This document shows, piece after piece, positions 1 through 10,800 of a stretch of 64,000 nucleotides of DNA. The stretch is taken from NCBI RefSeq assembly GCF_004118285.1, contig NZ_SDHY01000008.1, forward strand, positions 1 through 64,000. The letters are read 5' to 3'. Source of the DNA: Aquirufa rosea (lineage in GTDB: Bacteria > Bacteroidota > Bacteroidia > Cytophagales > Spirosomataceae). Position numbers and translations under genes: made by a program. A model generated the notes under the pieces. That model was not told the DNA's origin, ran no database searches, and worked only from the letters and a program-made list of their open reading frames with translations. Numbering within the stretch: the first letter of the stretch is position 1; every line of letters begins with the position of its first letter.

Positions 1-106
1 AAAGATTGGCAGTCATGGAAAAAAAGAATTCAGAAGATTCATTCGAAATTTTAAAATTTAAATACATCATAAGTAAATCTCTACCTATAAAAAACAGAAA
101 CTCATC

Positions 107-139
107 AAAAATAGGAGAAAAATAGGAGAAAAATAGGAC
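107..139. repeat. Three tandem copies of an 11-bp unit
   Basis: The unit AAAAATAGGAG occurs three times head to tail; the last copy ends in C instead of G. It lies in the non-coding 253 bases at the left window edge, about 115 bases before the first gene. One turn of helix per unit could matter for protein binding, but a slipped-strand simple repeat is equally possible. I see nothing else recognisable in bases 1-253. Confidence 0.6.
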
Positions 140-253
140 TTCTTTCCCTACAAAAAGAGCTTAAATATCCATGAGCTTTACATCAAGTTGGCCAAGCTTG
201 GTGAATCCCGAAAAACCAATAAAGAGTAGGGGGAATTTTTAGTGATTTGAAAA

Positions 254-553
254 ATGGGAAATTTTGTAATACTATTTGTGAAAAAATATAAAAGACTATT
301 TGCTATTTTGGCTGCTGTCAGTATCCCTTTGATTGCAATTGGTTATGAAGCTCCGAATCCATGTGAACCTGATTGGAAATTTTTTGGTTGGAGTTATTCA
401 AATTGTGGTTTAGATGGAGGATCTCAGGGAGTAGGTCATTCACACTTACCTGATCCTAAAAGATGTGTCTATTATTTTGTAGATGTAAAATATTTCTTTG
501 GCTTTAAAATCGAAACTAGGATTAGGACAGTAGAAGGAAATTGCATAGATTGA
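254..553 (+). CDS. Hypothetical small membrane-anchored protein
   Basis: This 99-residue protein has one hydrophobic segment near residues 13-31 after a basic stretch (KKYKR), so it is probably membrane-anchored or carries an uncleaved signal. The rest is rich in aromatic residues and has four cysteines (residues 37, 51, 72 and 97) that could form disulfides outside the cytoplasm. I do not recognise a family. It is followed 49 bases later by another unrecognised exported protein on the same strand, so the two may be co-transcribed. Base composition is very AT-rich. It could be lineage-specific or of foreign origin. Confidence 0.5.
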   Translation: MGNFVILFVKKYKRLFAILAAVSIPLIAIGYEAPNPCEPDWKFFGWSYSNCGLDGGSQGVGHSHLPDPKRCVYYFVDVKYFFGFKIETRIRTVEGNCID

Positions 554-602
554 TAATATAACAATAAATGAAAATTCTATTAAACTAACTATTCAGTAGA
601 CA

Positions 603-1262
603 ATGAAAATCAACATACTTCATTTTGTTATATTATTGTCTTTTACTTTTTCGAGCAATTTAACTGTATTCGCTAATCAAAATCTAGAAAAAAATAAATC
701 AGCCTCCGACTCAACAAAATCAGCTCTTTTGAAAGAGGTCATAATAATTTCTAAAAAAATAAGTGATTTTCAAACTGAAAAACCTTCCCGTAAAAGACAT
801 TATTCATTTTTAACAAAATCTCCTCATCAAATAGGAATGATTTTTGATGAAAAAGAAATAATTGGGAAAAAGCTAAACTACATTTCCATTTACTTCGACA
901 AAAAATATACCCCAAATTATATTTTTCAGATTCTGTTATTTGCAATTGGGAAGGACTCTCTTCCGTCCACATTATTAAATAAAGGTGAACTTGTATTCTC
1001 TGTCAATCATGAAGGCTGGAATAAATTTACCATTCAGGCCAAAGAAATTTGTATTCCAAAAGATGGTGTAGCGGTTGTAGTCAATTTTTTTAATAAATCT
1101 AATGTCTATACGGGAGAAACCGATCGAATAGCAATGGGTAAATATTCCACCAAGAGACGATTCATTTTCCGTCCAACAAGCCAGAATGAATGGATTATTT
1201 TTGATTCTTTTCAGGAAGGGCTCATTGGTCCCATGATTCGTATATCTGTAGATGATGAATAA
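603..1262 (+). CDS. Hypothetical secreted protein, possible beta-sandwich
   Basis: A 219-residue protein with a typical signal peptide at residues 1-24 (hydrophobic core, end near VFANQ). The mature part begins with a lysine- and serine-rich linker containing KEVIIISKK, a motif type seen after carboxypeptidase-like regulatory domains in Bacteroidota surface proteins. The remaining stretch alternates short hydrophobic strands and contains a Gly-Trp motif, suggesting a compact beta-sandwich. I cannot name the family. It ends 10 bases before the convergent stop of pruA, so it is transcribed independently of that gene. The periplasm or outer membrane is the likely location. Confidence 0.55.
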   Translation: MKINILHFVILLSFTFSSNLTVFANQNLEKNKSASDSTKSALLKEVIIISKKISDFQTEKPSRKRHYSFLTKSPHQIGMIFDEKEIIGKKLNYISIYFDKKYTPNYIFQILLFAIGKDSLPSTLLNKGELVFSVNHEGWNKFTIQAKEICIPKDGVAVVVNFFNKSNVYTGETDRIAMGKYSTKRRFIFRPTSQNEWIIFDSFQEGLIGPMIRISVDDE

Positions 1263-1271
1263 AATAGAAAA

Positions 1272-2897
1272 TTAACCCAAAAACGGATACCTAAAATCCG
1301 TTGGGGAAGAAAACACTTCTTTCACCGTACGCGGAGAAACCCAACGCAATAGGTTCAAATAAGATCCTGCCTTATCATTCGTACCAGAAGCTCTAGCCCC
1401 TCCAAATGGTTGCTGGCCAACCACCGCTCCCGTACACTTATCATTTAAGTATAAATTACCGGCAGCATTCTCCAATACTTTCGCTGCTTCCGACAAGGCA
1501 TAAGCATCTTGAGAGAAAATAGCTCCTGTCAGCGCATAGGCTGAAGTTTGATCCACTAATTGCAGGGTTGCTGCCCAATCTTGATCTGGATACACATAAA
1601 TCGTTAAAACTGGACCAAAAATCTCCTCCTCCATGGTACGGTAATGCGGATTTGTAGTCAATAAAACCGTTGGTTCCACAAAATATCCCCTACTCGCATC
1701 AAAGTCTCCACCAGCAATCACTTCTACTTCAGGAGATTTTTTAGCCTCTATTATATAGGATGTAATTTTATCGAATGCTTTTTGATCTATGACCGCATTC
1801 ACAAAATTGCCGAAATCCTCCGTCCCACCTATTTTAATTTGACCTAGTTCAGATTGCAATTCACTTTTCACTGCAGGCCATAAAGAAGCTGGCACATAAG
1901 CTCTGGACGCTGCCGAACATTTTTGGCCCTGATATTCAAAAGCCCCTCTAATTAAACCTGTCACTAATGCCTTGACATCAGCCGATGGATGTGCAATAAC
2001 AAAATCCTTTCCACCTGTCTCTCCTACTATTCGAGGGTACGACTTATAGTTGGCAATGTTGTTTCCAATATTCTGCCAAATGGTTTGAAATACCTTCGTG
2101 GAACCCGTAAAGTGGATTCCCGCGAATTCCCGATGTCCAAAAACCACCTCTCCTGCCTCAGGGCCATCGGCAAAAACCAAATTAATTACCCCTGCTGGCA
2201 AACCTGCTTCTTCTAATATCTGCATCAATAAAGCAGCAGAGTAAATCTGCTGAGGGGCGGGCTTCCAAACTACGGTATTCCCCATCATAGCTGGAGCAGC
2301 TGGTAAATTACCTGCAATGGCTGTAAAATTGAATGGTGTTAAAGCATAAACAAATCCTTCCAAAGGTCTGTATTCCAAACGATTCCAAACACCAGGAGAA
2401 GAAATCGGTTGATCCGCATAAATCTGCGCAGCATAATGCGCATTAAAGCGCAGAAAATCTACCCATTCACAGGCTGAATCAATCTCCGCTTGATAAGCAT
2501 TTTTGGATTGGCCTAACATCGTTCTGGCATTCAGCTCCATACGATATTTATTAGCCGATAAATCTGCCGCTTTTAAAAAGATCGATACGCGTTCTTGCCA
2601 AGTCAATGCCGCCCATGCCGCTTTGGCAGACAAAGCTGCATCGATCGCATCCAATACATCTTTCTTGCCACCTTCATAATAATAACCTAAAATATGTTGG
2701 TGATCATGTGGACAGCTCATCGCTACTTTTTTCGAACCCTTCACGGAATTACCTCTAATCCTCATACTAACCTCTACCTGTTTCGCACGTAAAGCTTGAA
2801 TAGTATCTTGTAATAATTGACGCTCCGAGCTTCCTGGGGCATAGGAATAAATTGGCTCATTGCTTGGCTGGGGTACCTTGAAAAATCCGGTTGACAT
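1272..2897 (-). CDS. pruA: L-glutamate gamma-semialdehyde (1-pyrroline-5-carboxylate) dehydrogenase
   Basis: This 541-residue aldehyde dehydrogenase oxidises glutamate semialdehyde, the hydrolysed form of pyrroline-5-carboxylate, to glutamate with NAD+. It is the second step of proline breakdown in the cytoplasm. Visible motifs in order are the FTGST cofactor motif at 263-267, the general base Glu293 in ETGGKD, the catalytic Cys327 in GQKCSAAS, and EEIFGPVL near residue 426. Length and overall sequence fit the single-domain, PruA-type enzyme of Bacteroidota rather than the proteobacterial PutA fusion. No proline dehydrogenase gene is adjacent. The next gene on this strand, the helix-hairpin-helix gene, lies upstream with 52 bases between them. 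Confidence 0.93.
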   Translation of the reverse strand: MSTGFFKVPQPSNEPIYSYAPGSSERQLLQDTIQALRAKQVEVSMRIRGNSVKGSKKVAMSCPHDHQHILGYYYEGGKKDVLDAIDAALSAKAAWAALTWQERVSIFLKAADLSANKYRMELNARTMLGQSKNAYQAEIDSACEWVDFLRFNAHYAAQIYADQPISSPGVWNRLEYRPLEGFVYALTPFNFTAIAGNLPAAPAMMGNTVVWKPAPQQIYSAALLMQILEEAGLPAGVINLVFADGPEAGEVVFGHREFAGIHFTGSTKVFQTIWQNIGNNIANYKSYPRIVGETGGKDFVIAHPSADVKALVTGLIRGAFEYQGQKCSAASRAYVPASLWPAVKSELQSELGQIKIGGTEDFGNFVNAVIDQKAFDKITSYIIEAKKSPEVEVIAGGDFDASRGYFVEPTVLLTTNPHYRTMEEEIFGPVLTIYVYPDQDWAATLQLVDQTSAYALTGAIFSQDAYALSEAAKVLENAAGNLYLNDKCTGAVVGQQPFGGARASGTNDKAGSYLNLLRWVSPRTVKEVFSSPTDFRYPFLG

Positions 2898-2949
2898 ATC
2901 CTGAATTATTTAATGAAGTGTGTATATTTTACAAAAGTAAGCATATTTC

Positions 2950-3684
2950 TTAAGGTTCAAATGACACATAGGGCCTGAGCTTCATCCATATTGATTCATC
3001 CAGCTGCTGTACTTTTTTCAAATCCTCCCAGTTTTGGAATGATCCATGATGTTTTCGATAATTCAACACTAAATTGGCTTGTCGATAAGGCAAATATGGA
3101 TGCCTAAATTCTTTCCATTCTGCTCTATTAATATACAGTTGGCGAAATATCCCTTTTCCCACCGAAAACTGCTGAATATGTTCATTAACCCAAACTGAAT
3201 CTAAACCGAAAACTTCTTTCAGTTGGCCAGCCTGATAAAAACCTCCCAATTTTTCCCTGTAAGCTATAATTCTCTTGGCAAATGCAGGGCCAATACCCGG
3301 CAAAGCTACCCAAGCAGTGGAATCTGCTTGATTAATATCAATTTGCCAATCTTGTTTTCTTTCTCGTTTGAAGCCAACAGAATGGAAATTGGATGAATAG
3401 TTAGCATCATTTCGGTGAAATGAAAAAGACCTGCTTGGGGAATTTCCTTTAACGAACTTCTTCGAGCTTTCCATCTCAACTAAGACCTTAGACCAATAAG
3501 TAGGTTGAAAGCTGTCTATTTCATGTTGGCTACTTTGATATTCCATCCATCGAGAAATAATATCTGCCATCAGCAAAAAAATAAATAGGCTTAACATGCC
3601 CAGCATTTCAGAGCGTGTCATTCCCAAAATAAATCGTAGATAATAGTGCACTTTATTTTTCCACATGAGATCATCCTTACTCAT
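2950..3684 (-). CDS. Membrane-anchored helix-hairpin-helix protein (ComEA-like)
   Basis: A 244-residue protein with one membrane segment at about residues 25-44, a variable linker, and at least two helix-hairpin-helix units. The first is INQADSTAWVALPGIGPAFA (about residues 137-156), with the GIG hairpin expected to bind the DNA backbone. A second follows near residue 200 (YRQANLVLNY). ComEA proteins bind incoming DNA in the periplasm during transformation. This one is longer than the usual ComEA, and no other competence genes are near, so DNA uptake is only an inference. It is divergent from rpoB; the 224 bases between hold the rpoB promoter. Confidence 0.75.
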   Translation of the reverse strand: MSKDDLMWKNKVHYYLRFILGMTRSEMLGMLSLFIFLLMADIISRWMEYQSSQHEIDSFQPTYWSKVLVEMESSKKFVKGNSPSRSFSFHRNDANYSSNFHSVGFKRERKQDWQIDINQADSTAWVALPGIGPAFAKRIIAYREKLGGFYQAGQLKEVFGLDSVWVNEHIQQFSVGKGIFRQLYINRAEWKEFRHPYLPYRQANLVLNYRKHHGSFQNWEDLKKVQQLDESIWMKLRPYVSFEP

Positions 3685-3726
3685 AGCAAGAATAGTAATT
3701 TTTTATAGATACCTCTAGCTAAGCTA

Positions 3727-3756
3727 TTGTTTATTAGAAAATTATCAGTAATTTTG
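3727..3756 (+). promoter_or_regulatory. Promoter of rpoBC, exact Bacteroidota -33/-7 match
   Basis: TTG at 3727-3729 is followed after exactly 19 bases by TAATTTTG at 3749-3756. This fits the Bacteroidota housekeeping consensus TTG-N19-TAnnTTTG with no mismatch. Transcription would begin near 3763 and give a leader of about 145 bases before the first possible rpoB start. The site shows that rpoBC is transcribed independently of ribosomal protein genes here. Confidence 0.7.
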
Positions 3757-3763
3757 CAGGCTA

Positions 3764-3908
3764 TTTTAGGATTATTGCCCTTGTGGCTAATCCGGAGAGT
3801 GGTTCCGAAACAACTTTTCTTTTCGTAGGGAAATGGTCAAGGGACACCACTTCTTTTCATCTACGAGGCGTTCAGCTTGATTAATCTCTTCCAAATGGAG
3901 GAGAATTT
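3764..3908 (+). promoter_or_regulatory. Long rpoB 5' leader, possibly structured
   Basis: The non-coding leader contains short complementary blocks: CCCTTG at 3778-3783 against CAAGGG at 3838-3843, and GTGG at 3783-3786 against CCAC at 3847-3850. These two pairings cross, so they are alternatives or a pseudoknot. It also holds the run GGAGGAG at 3897-3903, just before the GTG at 3909. RpoB-level autoregulation through such a leader is conceivable, but I do not recognise a named RNA family. Confidence 0.3.
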
Positions 3909-6900
3909 GTGCCCCTAGGGCCATTATTCACATTAATTAAAACGTATAAAGCCTTGAGTAACATCACTGCCACCGGAAGACACAGCTTTGCGAAAACGCA
4001 GAGTGTGATCAATTATCCAGATTTTCTGGATATCCAAATCCAATCCTTCCAAGATTTCTTCCAGCTAGAAACAGCAGCGGAAAATCGTACGGACGAAGGT
4101 TTATTTAAAGTATTTGCTGAAAATTTTCCTATCGCGGATTCGCGTGAAAATTTCGTTCTTTCCTTTGTTGACTACTCAGTAGATCCTCCGAAATATTCGG
4201 TAGATGAGTGTATTGACCGTGGATTAACGTATTCAGTGCCTTTAAAAGCCAAGTTGCGTTTGATCTGTAATGATACAGACAATGAAGATTTCCAAACCAT
4301 TGAACAGGAAGTATTCTTAGGAAATATTCCTTACATGACTGAGCGTGGATCTTTTGTGATCAACGGTGCTGAGCGTGTAATCGTTTCCCAATTGCACCGT
4401 TCACCAGGTGTGTTCTTTGCACAATCTAAACACACGAATGGTACTAAATTGTATTCGGCTCGTATCATTCCTTTCAAAGGATCTTGGATTGAGTTTGCTA
4501 CTGACGTAAATAATGTCATGTACGCGTACATTGATCGTAAGAAAAAATTCCCTGTAACTGTATTGCTTCGTGCTATCGGTTACGGTAATGATAAGGACAT
4601 TTTGGATTTGTTCGGTTTAGCTGAAGAAATCAAAGTAGACAAAAAAGTAATCAAAGGTATCGTAGGGCGTCGTTTAGCCGCTAGGGTTTTAAAAACCTGG
4701 CAGGAAGACTTCGTAGATGAAGATACGGGTGAGGTAGTTTCTATCGACCGTAACGAGATCTTAATTGAGCGTGATACGGTTATTACCGAGAATGAAGTAG
4801 AGACCATTTTAGAATCGGGTTCATCTACCGTGATTCTTCACAAAGATGATGTAAACGTTTCTGACTACAACATCATTTATAATACTTTACAAAAAGATAC
4901 TTCCAACTCAGAGAAAGAGGCTGTTGAAGTTATTTATAAGCAATTACGTAACACGGATGCACCTGATGAGCAGACTGCTCGTGACATTATCCAAAACCTA
5001 TTCTTCTCAGACAAGCGTTATGATTTGGGAGAGGTTGGTCGTTACCGTATCAATAAAAAGTTAGGCCATGACATCCCTATGGATGTGAAGGTATTAACGA
5101 AGGAAGATATCATTTCTATCGTGAAGTATTTGATCGGATTGATCAACTCTCGTGCGGTAGTGGATGATATTGACCACTTATCTAACCGTCGTGTACGTAC
5201 AGTAGGTGAACAATTATATGCTCAGTTTGGTGTAGGTTTAGCGCGTATGGCGCGTACCATCAAAGAGCGTATGAACGTTCGTGATAACGAAGATTTCAAG
5301 CCAGTTGATTTGATCAATGCGCGTACCTTATCTTCAGTAATCAACTCCTTCTTTGGAACCAATCAGCTTTCTCAGTTCATGGATCAAACAAATCCATTAG
5401 CAGAGATTACACACAAAAGACGTATGTCTGCCCTAGGGCCAGGTGGTCTTTCTCGCGAAAGAGCTGGTTTCGAGGTACGTGACGTTCACTATACGCACTA
5501 CGGGCGTTTGTGTACGATTGAAACTCCTGAGGGACCAAACATCGGTTTGATTTCTTCCCTTTGTGTGCATGCCAAAGTAAACTCGATGGGATTCATCGAA
5601 ACGCCTTACCGAGTAATCGAAGGAGGTAAAGTAGACGTAAGCAGTAATGTTCAATATTTGACGGCTGAAGAGGAAGATGGAAAGAACATTGTTCAAGCCA
5701 ACGCTCCAATAGATACTAAATCTGGTCAATTCTTATCTGACCGTGTAAAGGCTCGTTTTGAAGGTGACTTCCCATTGGTTAATCCATCAGAAGCACAATA
5801 CATGGACGTTGCTCCTAACCAAATCGTTTCGGTAGCGGCTTCTATGATTCCTTTCTTGGAGCATGATGATGCTAACCGTGCCTTGATGGGATCTAACATG
5901 CAGCGTCAAGCGGTACCATTATTAAGACCAGAAGCACCAATCGTAGGAACTGGTCTAGAGCACCGTGTAGCGATTGACTCCAGAACTTTAGTAGTAGCTG
6001 AAGGGGATGGTGTGATTGAGTATGTAGATGCCTTGAAGATTGTAGTAAACTATGATCAAACAGAAGACGAGAAACTAATTAGCTTCGATGGTTCTTCTAA
6101 GACTTACAAATTGATTAAGTTCCGTAGAACTAACCAAGATACCACGATTAACTTGAAGCCTATCGTATTCAAAGGTGATCGTGTAACTAAAGGTCAGGCA
6201 CTATGTGAAGGATATGCGACTCAAGGTGGCGAATTAGCCCTAGGACGTAACATGAAAGTGGCCTTCATGCCATGGCAAGGTTACAACTTTGAGGATGCGA
6301 TTGTAATCTCGGAGAAAGTAGTTCGTGATGATATTTTCACCTCTATCCACATTGAAGAATTCGAATTAGAAGTACGTGATACAAAACGTGGAGAAGAGGA
6401 ATTGACTTCTGAAATCCCGAACGTATCTGAAGAGACTGTTCGTAATTTGGATGAAAACGGGGTAGTACGTGTAGGATCTGAAGTAAAAGAAGGAGATATC
6501 TTAATTGGTAAAATCACTCCTAAAGGTGAGTCAGACCCAACTCCAGAAGAGAAATTATTACGTGCCATCTTTGGTGATAAAGCAGGTGATGTGAAGGATG
6601 CCTCTAAGAAAGCGCCACCATCATTAAAAGGTGTAGTAATCGATACCAAATTATTCTCTCGTCCTAAAAAGGACAAAGAAGAGCGTGAGAAGTCGAAAGC
6701 GGAGTTGAAAAAGTTAATGAAGCAATACAGCAAAGACTTGTTGGATATTCGTCGAATCATGATTGACAAGACAGTTGCTTTACTTAACGGCAAAACTTCT
6801 AACGGCATCAAGCATAAGTTTGGAACGGTAATCGTGGAAAAAGGCGTGAAATTCAATGCTAAAAACATTGAAGAGCTATTGTTCCCAGAGAAAAATTTGT

Positions 6901-7829
6901 ACCGTGATGAAAGTACTTATTCGGTACCAGAAGAAGCGAATTTACTTTCTGATTTAATTGTAGAGGAAGCTACTGCGGATGCAGATTTAAATGCTCGCTT
7001 CATGCAATTGATCAAAAACTACAATATTCGTCGTAACGAAATCGCAGGTCGTTTCAAGCGTGAGCGCTTTGTGCTTGAAGTTGGTGATGAATTACCAGCA
7101 GGTATCGTGAAATTAGCCAAAGTATATGTTGCTAAGAAGCGTAAGTTGAAAGTAGGTGATAAAATGGCGGGTCGTCACGGTAACAAAGGGGTTGTAGCCC
7201 GTATTGTACGTGAAGAAGATATGCCATTCTTGGAAGATGGAACACCAGTAGATATCGTATTGAATCCACTAGGGGTACCTTCTCGTATGAACTTAGGTCA
7301 GATTTACGAAACTGTATTAGGATGGGCTGGACAAAAATTAGGTAAGCGTTATGCTACTCCGATTTTCGACGGTGGAACTGAGGCGGAAGTAGCTGCTGAG
7401 TTAGCTCTAGCTGGTTTACCAGATTGGGGTCGTACGTATTTATACAATGGTTTAACGGGTGATAAATTTGATCAACCAGTAACAGTAGGTATTATCTACA
7501 TGCTGAAATTGGGCCACTTAGTGGATGATAAGATGCACGCTCGTTCGATTGGACCATACTCTTTGATAACTCAACAGCCATTGGGAGGTAAAGCTCAATT
7601 TGGAGGTCAGCGTTTCGGAGAGATGGAGGTATGGGCATTAGAAGCCTTCGGTGCAGCCAATATCTTGCAAGAGATCTTGACGGTTAAATCCGATGACGTT
7701 ATTGGCCGTGCTAAAGCATACGAAGCCATCGTAAAAGGTGAAAATATGCCAAAACCAAACATTCCAGAATCATTCAATGTATTGATTCATGAATTACGTG
7801 GTTTAGCATTAGAAATCACCCTAGAGTAA
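3909..7829 (+). CDS. rpoB: DNA-directed RNA polymerase subunit beta
   Basis: The beta subunit of RNA polymerase, forming half of the active-site cleft. Up to 1306 residues, close to the usual Bacteroidota length. The rifampicin region (about residues 480-540) has the sensitive-type residues: [24 protein letters not shown]. Further landmarks are [10 protein letters not shown] and, near the C-terminus, [19 protein letters not shown]. The start is uncertain. GTG 3909 has a GGAGGAG sequence 5-6 bases upstream, which is rare in this phylum. TTG 3954 would give [12 protein letters not shown], aligning residue for residue with the N-terminus I remember for Bacteroides RpoB. rpoC follows after 61 bases, so the two are co-transcribed. 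No rplJ or rplL lies upstream. Confidence 0.97.
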   Translation: MPLGPLFTLIKTYKALSNITATGRHSFAKTQSVINYPDFLDIQIQSFQDFFQLETAAENRTDEGLFKVFAENFPIADSRENFVLSFVDYSVDPPKYSVDECIDRGLTYSVPLKAKLRLICNDTDNEDFQTIEQEVFLGNIPYMTERGSFVINGAERVIVSQLHRSPGVFFAQSKHTNGTKLYSARIIPFKGSWIEFATDVNNVMYAYIDRKKKFPVTVLLRAIGYGNDKDILDLFGLAEEIKVDKKVIKGIVGRRLAARVLKTWQEDFVDEDTGEVVSIDRNEILIERDTVITENEVETILESGSSTVILHKDDVNVSDYNIIYNTLQKDTSNSEKEAVEVIYKQLRNTDAPDEQTARDIIQNLFFSDKRYDLGEVGRYRINKKLGHDIPMDVKVLTKEDIISIVKYLIGLINSRAVVDDIDHLSNRRVRTVGEQLYAQFGVGLARMARTIKERMNVRDNEDFKPVDLINARTLSSVINSFFGTNQLSQFMDQTNPLAEITHKRRMSALGPGGLSRERAGFEVRDVHYTHYGRLCTIETPEGPNIGLISSLCVHAKVNSMGFIETPYRVIEGGKVDVSSNVQYLTAEEEDGKNIVQANAPIDTKSGQFLSDRVKARFEGDFPLVNPSEAQYMDVAPNQIVSVAASMIPFLEHDDANRALMGSNMQRQAVPLLRPEAPIVGTGLEHRVAIDSRTLVVAEGDGVIEYVDALKIVVNYDQTEDEKLISFDGSSKTYKLIKFRRTNQDTTINLKPIVFKGDRVTKGQALCEGYATQGGELALGRNMKVAFMPWQGYNFEDAIVISEKVVRDDIFTSIHIEEFELEVRDTKRGEEELTSEIPNVSEETVRNLDENGVVRVGSEVKEGDILIGKITPKGESDPTPEEKLLRAIFGDKAGDVKDASKKAPPSLKGVVIDTKLFSRPKKDKEEREKSKAELKKLMKQYSKDLLDIRRIMIDKTVALLNGKTSNGIKHKFGTVIVEKGVKFNAKNIEELLFPEKNLYRDESTYSVPEEANLLSDLIVEEATADADLNARFMQLIKNYNIRRNEIAGRFKRERFVLEVGDELPAGIVKLAKVYVAKKRKLKVGDKMAGRHGNKGVVARIVREEDMPFLEDGTPVDIVLNPLGVPSRMNLGQIYETVLGWAGQKLGKRYATPIFDGGTEAEVAAELALAGLPDWGRTYLYNGLTGDKFDQPVTVGIIYMLKLGHLVDDKMHARSIGPYSLITQQPLGGKAQFGGQRFGEMEVWALEAFGAANILQEILTVKSDDVIGRAKAYEAIVKGENMPKPNIPESFNVLIHELRGLALEITLE

Positions 7830-7890
7830 ACATACATAGGGCTGGCAACGGCCCTTTATTAACATCATTTTCCAAAAAAATTAAACGAAA

Positions 7891-10800
7891 ATGTCATTTA
7901 AAAAGACTAGAAAGCTGAACAGCGACTTCCAAAAGGTGACCATTTCATTGGCCTCACCTGAGTCGATCTTAGAAGGTTCAAATGGTGAAGTAACCCAACC
8001 GGAAACCATTAACTATAGAACATACAAACCAGAGATGGGAGGTTTATTCTGTGAGAGAATCTTTGGACCAACCAAAGATTGGGAATGTCACTGTGGAAAA
8101 TATAAGCGTATTCGTTACAAAGGCATCATTTGCGACCGCTGTGGTGTAGAAGTAACCGAGAAAAAAGTACGTCGTGAGCGTATGGGCCACATAGAATTGG
8201 TGGTTCCTGTTGCGCATATTTGGTACTTCCGTAGCTTACCCAATAAAATTGGTTACATGCTCGGATTATCTACCAAGAAATTAGACCAAGTAATTTACTA
8301 CGAGCGATATGTGGTAGTACAACCTGGTATGTATGCGGAAGAAGGGAAAATAGGTTCACAATACCTAGATTTCTTAACGGAAGACGAGTACTTGGATATC
8401 TTGGATAAATTACCTCGTGAGAACCAACATTTGCCGGATGAAGATCCTCAGAAATTCATCGCTAAGATGGGTGCTGATGCATTAAACATGTTGTTGTCTC
8501 GTATCAACCTTGACGAATTATCCGCCGACTTACGTCACTCAGCAGATACCGAATCTTCGCAACAACGTAAAGCAGAAGCTTTAAAGCGTTTGAAGGTAGT
8601 TGAAGCTTTCCGTGAATCCGTAGGTCGAATTGATAACCGTCCAGAGTGGATGATTATCAAAATGGTACCAGTAATTCCACCGGAATTGCGTCCATTAGTG
8701 CCATTGGATGGAGGTCGTTTCGCAACATCTGACTTGAACGATTTGTATCGTCGTGTGATTATCCGTAATAACCGTTTGAAGCGTTTGATCGAAATCAAAG
8801 CTCCAGAGGTTATTTTACGTAATGAGAAACGTATGTTACAAGAGGCTGTTGACTCATTGTTCGACAACTCTCGCAAGGTAAATGCGGTTCGTTCTGAGGG
8901 TAACCGTGCCTTGAAATCTCTTTCTGATATGTTGAAAGGAAAGCAAGGACGTTTCCGTCAAAACTTATTAGGAAAGCGTGTTGACTACTCAGGTCGTTCG
9001 GTAATTGTGGTTGGACCAGAATTAAAAATGCATGAGTGTGGTCTTCCAAAAGACATGGCTGCTGAGCTTTTCAAACCGTTTGTTATTCGTAAGTTGATTG
9101 AGCGCGGAATAGTAAAAACCGTTAAATCGGCGAAGAAAATCGTTGATCGTAAAGATCCGGTAGTTTGGGATATTTTGGAAAATGTCATGAAAGGACACCC
9201 GGTATTATTAAACCGTGCTCCTACGTTGCACCGTTTGGGTATCCAAGCATTCCAACCTAAGTTAATCGAGGGAAAAGCGATCCAATTGCACCCATTAACT
9301 TGTACGGCATTTAACGCTGACTTTGACGGTGACCAGATGGCAGTTCACGTTCCTCTAGGACATGAAGCCATTTTGGAAGCCTCTTTATTAATGTTAGCTT
9401 CTCATAATATCCTTAACCCTGCCAACGGAGCACCTATTACGGTACCTTCACAAGACATGGTTCTTGGTTTATATTATGTAACCAAAGGAAGAAAATCAAC
9501 TGAAACACATAAAGTAGCTGGTGAAGGCCGTCGCTTCTATGGTTTTGAAGAAGTTGTGATTGCTTTGAACGAAAAGAAATTATCTAAGCATGCGAACATC
9601 GTGGTAAAAGCGAATGTACGTAAGGAAGATGGTTCTTTAGTAAGCGAAATGGTTGAGACTGTTGCAGGTCGTGTTTTATTCAACCTTTGCGTACCAGAGC
9701 AAGTAGGTTATATCAATGAGTTATTGACTAAAAAGAAATTGCAGCAAATCATTTCTCAAGTTCACAAGATTTGTGGAATGGCTCGTACAGCGCAATTCTT
9801 AGATGATATCAAAGATTTAGGATTCCAACAAGCCTTCCACGGCGGATTGTCGATGGGTATTGGCGACGTTCAAATTCCAGAAGAGAAAGCTTCTTTAGTG
9901 AAGAAAGCTCAGGAAGATGTACAAGCAGTTTGGGACAACTATTTGATGGGTTTAATCACAGATAATGAGCGTTATAACGCAGTTATTGACATCTGGACTA
10001 AAGTAAACTCTAAGATTACAGAGACCTTGATGAAGCAGATGGAAGAGGATAACCAAGGATTCAATGCCATCTATATGATGATGCACTCTGGAGCCCGTGG
10101 TTCTCGTGAGCAAATCCGTCAGTTGGGTGGTATGCGTGGTTTGATGGCTAAGCCACAGAAGAACTTACAAGGTTCGGTAGGTGAAATCATCGAAAACCCA
10201 ATTTTATCTAACTTTAAAGAAGGCCTAGACGTATTAGAGTACTTTATTTCTACACACGGTGCTCGTAAAGGTTTGGCAGATACAGCCTTGAAAACAGCCG
10301 ATGCGGGTTACTTGACTCGTCGTTTACATGACGTAGCACAAGACGTGATTGTAAATGAAGAAGATTGCGGTACTTTACGTGGTATTCAAGTATTTCCATT
10401 GAAAGACAATGAGGAAATCATTGAGCCATTGTCAGAGCGTATCTTAGGTCGAGTATCTGTACATGATGTTTATGATCCGATTACCAATGAGTTAATTGTT
10501 GCTTCAGGTGATGAAATCACTGAATTAGCTGCCAATAAAATTGATGATACTGCCATTGAATCGGTTGAGATTCGTTCCGTATTAACTTGCGAAACTAGAA
10601 ATGGAGTATGTGCTAAGTGTTATGGCCGTAACCTTGCTACTGGTCAAATGGTAGGACAAGGAGAAGCCGTTGGTGTTATTGCTTCTCAGTCGATTGGTGA
10701 GCCAGGTACTCAGTTAACTTTACGTACTTTCCACGTCGGTGGTACAGCTCAAAACGTTTCCTTAGATGCTAGTGTAAAAGCGAAGTTTGATGGGGTAATT

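Noticed and set aside
3764-3908. Named riboswitch or ribosomal-protein leader before rpoB
   Set aside because: The possible pairings are short and crossing, and no conserved core of a known RNA family was recognised; kept only as a structured-leader candidate.
6281-6868. 195-codon open frame on the minus strand inside rpoB
   Set aside because: It lies fully antisense to a conserved part of rpoB and its translation is Ser/Thr/Phe-rich with no protein character; a shadow of codon bias.
7830-7890. Hairpin AGGGC/GCCCT between rpoB and rpoC as a terminator
   Set aside because: The stem is only five pairs with an eight-base loop and the T-tract is weak; rpoC must be co-transcribed, so at most a minor pause or processing site.
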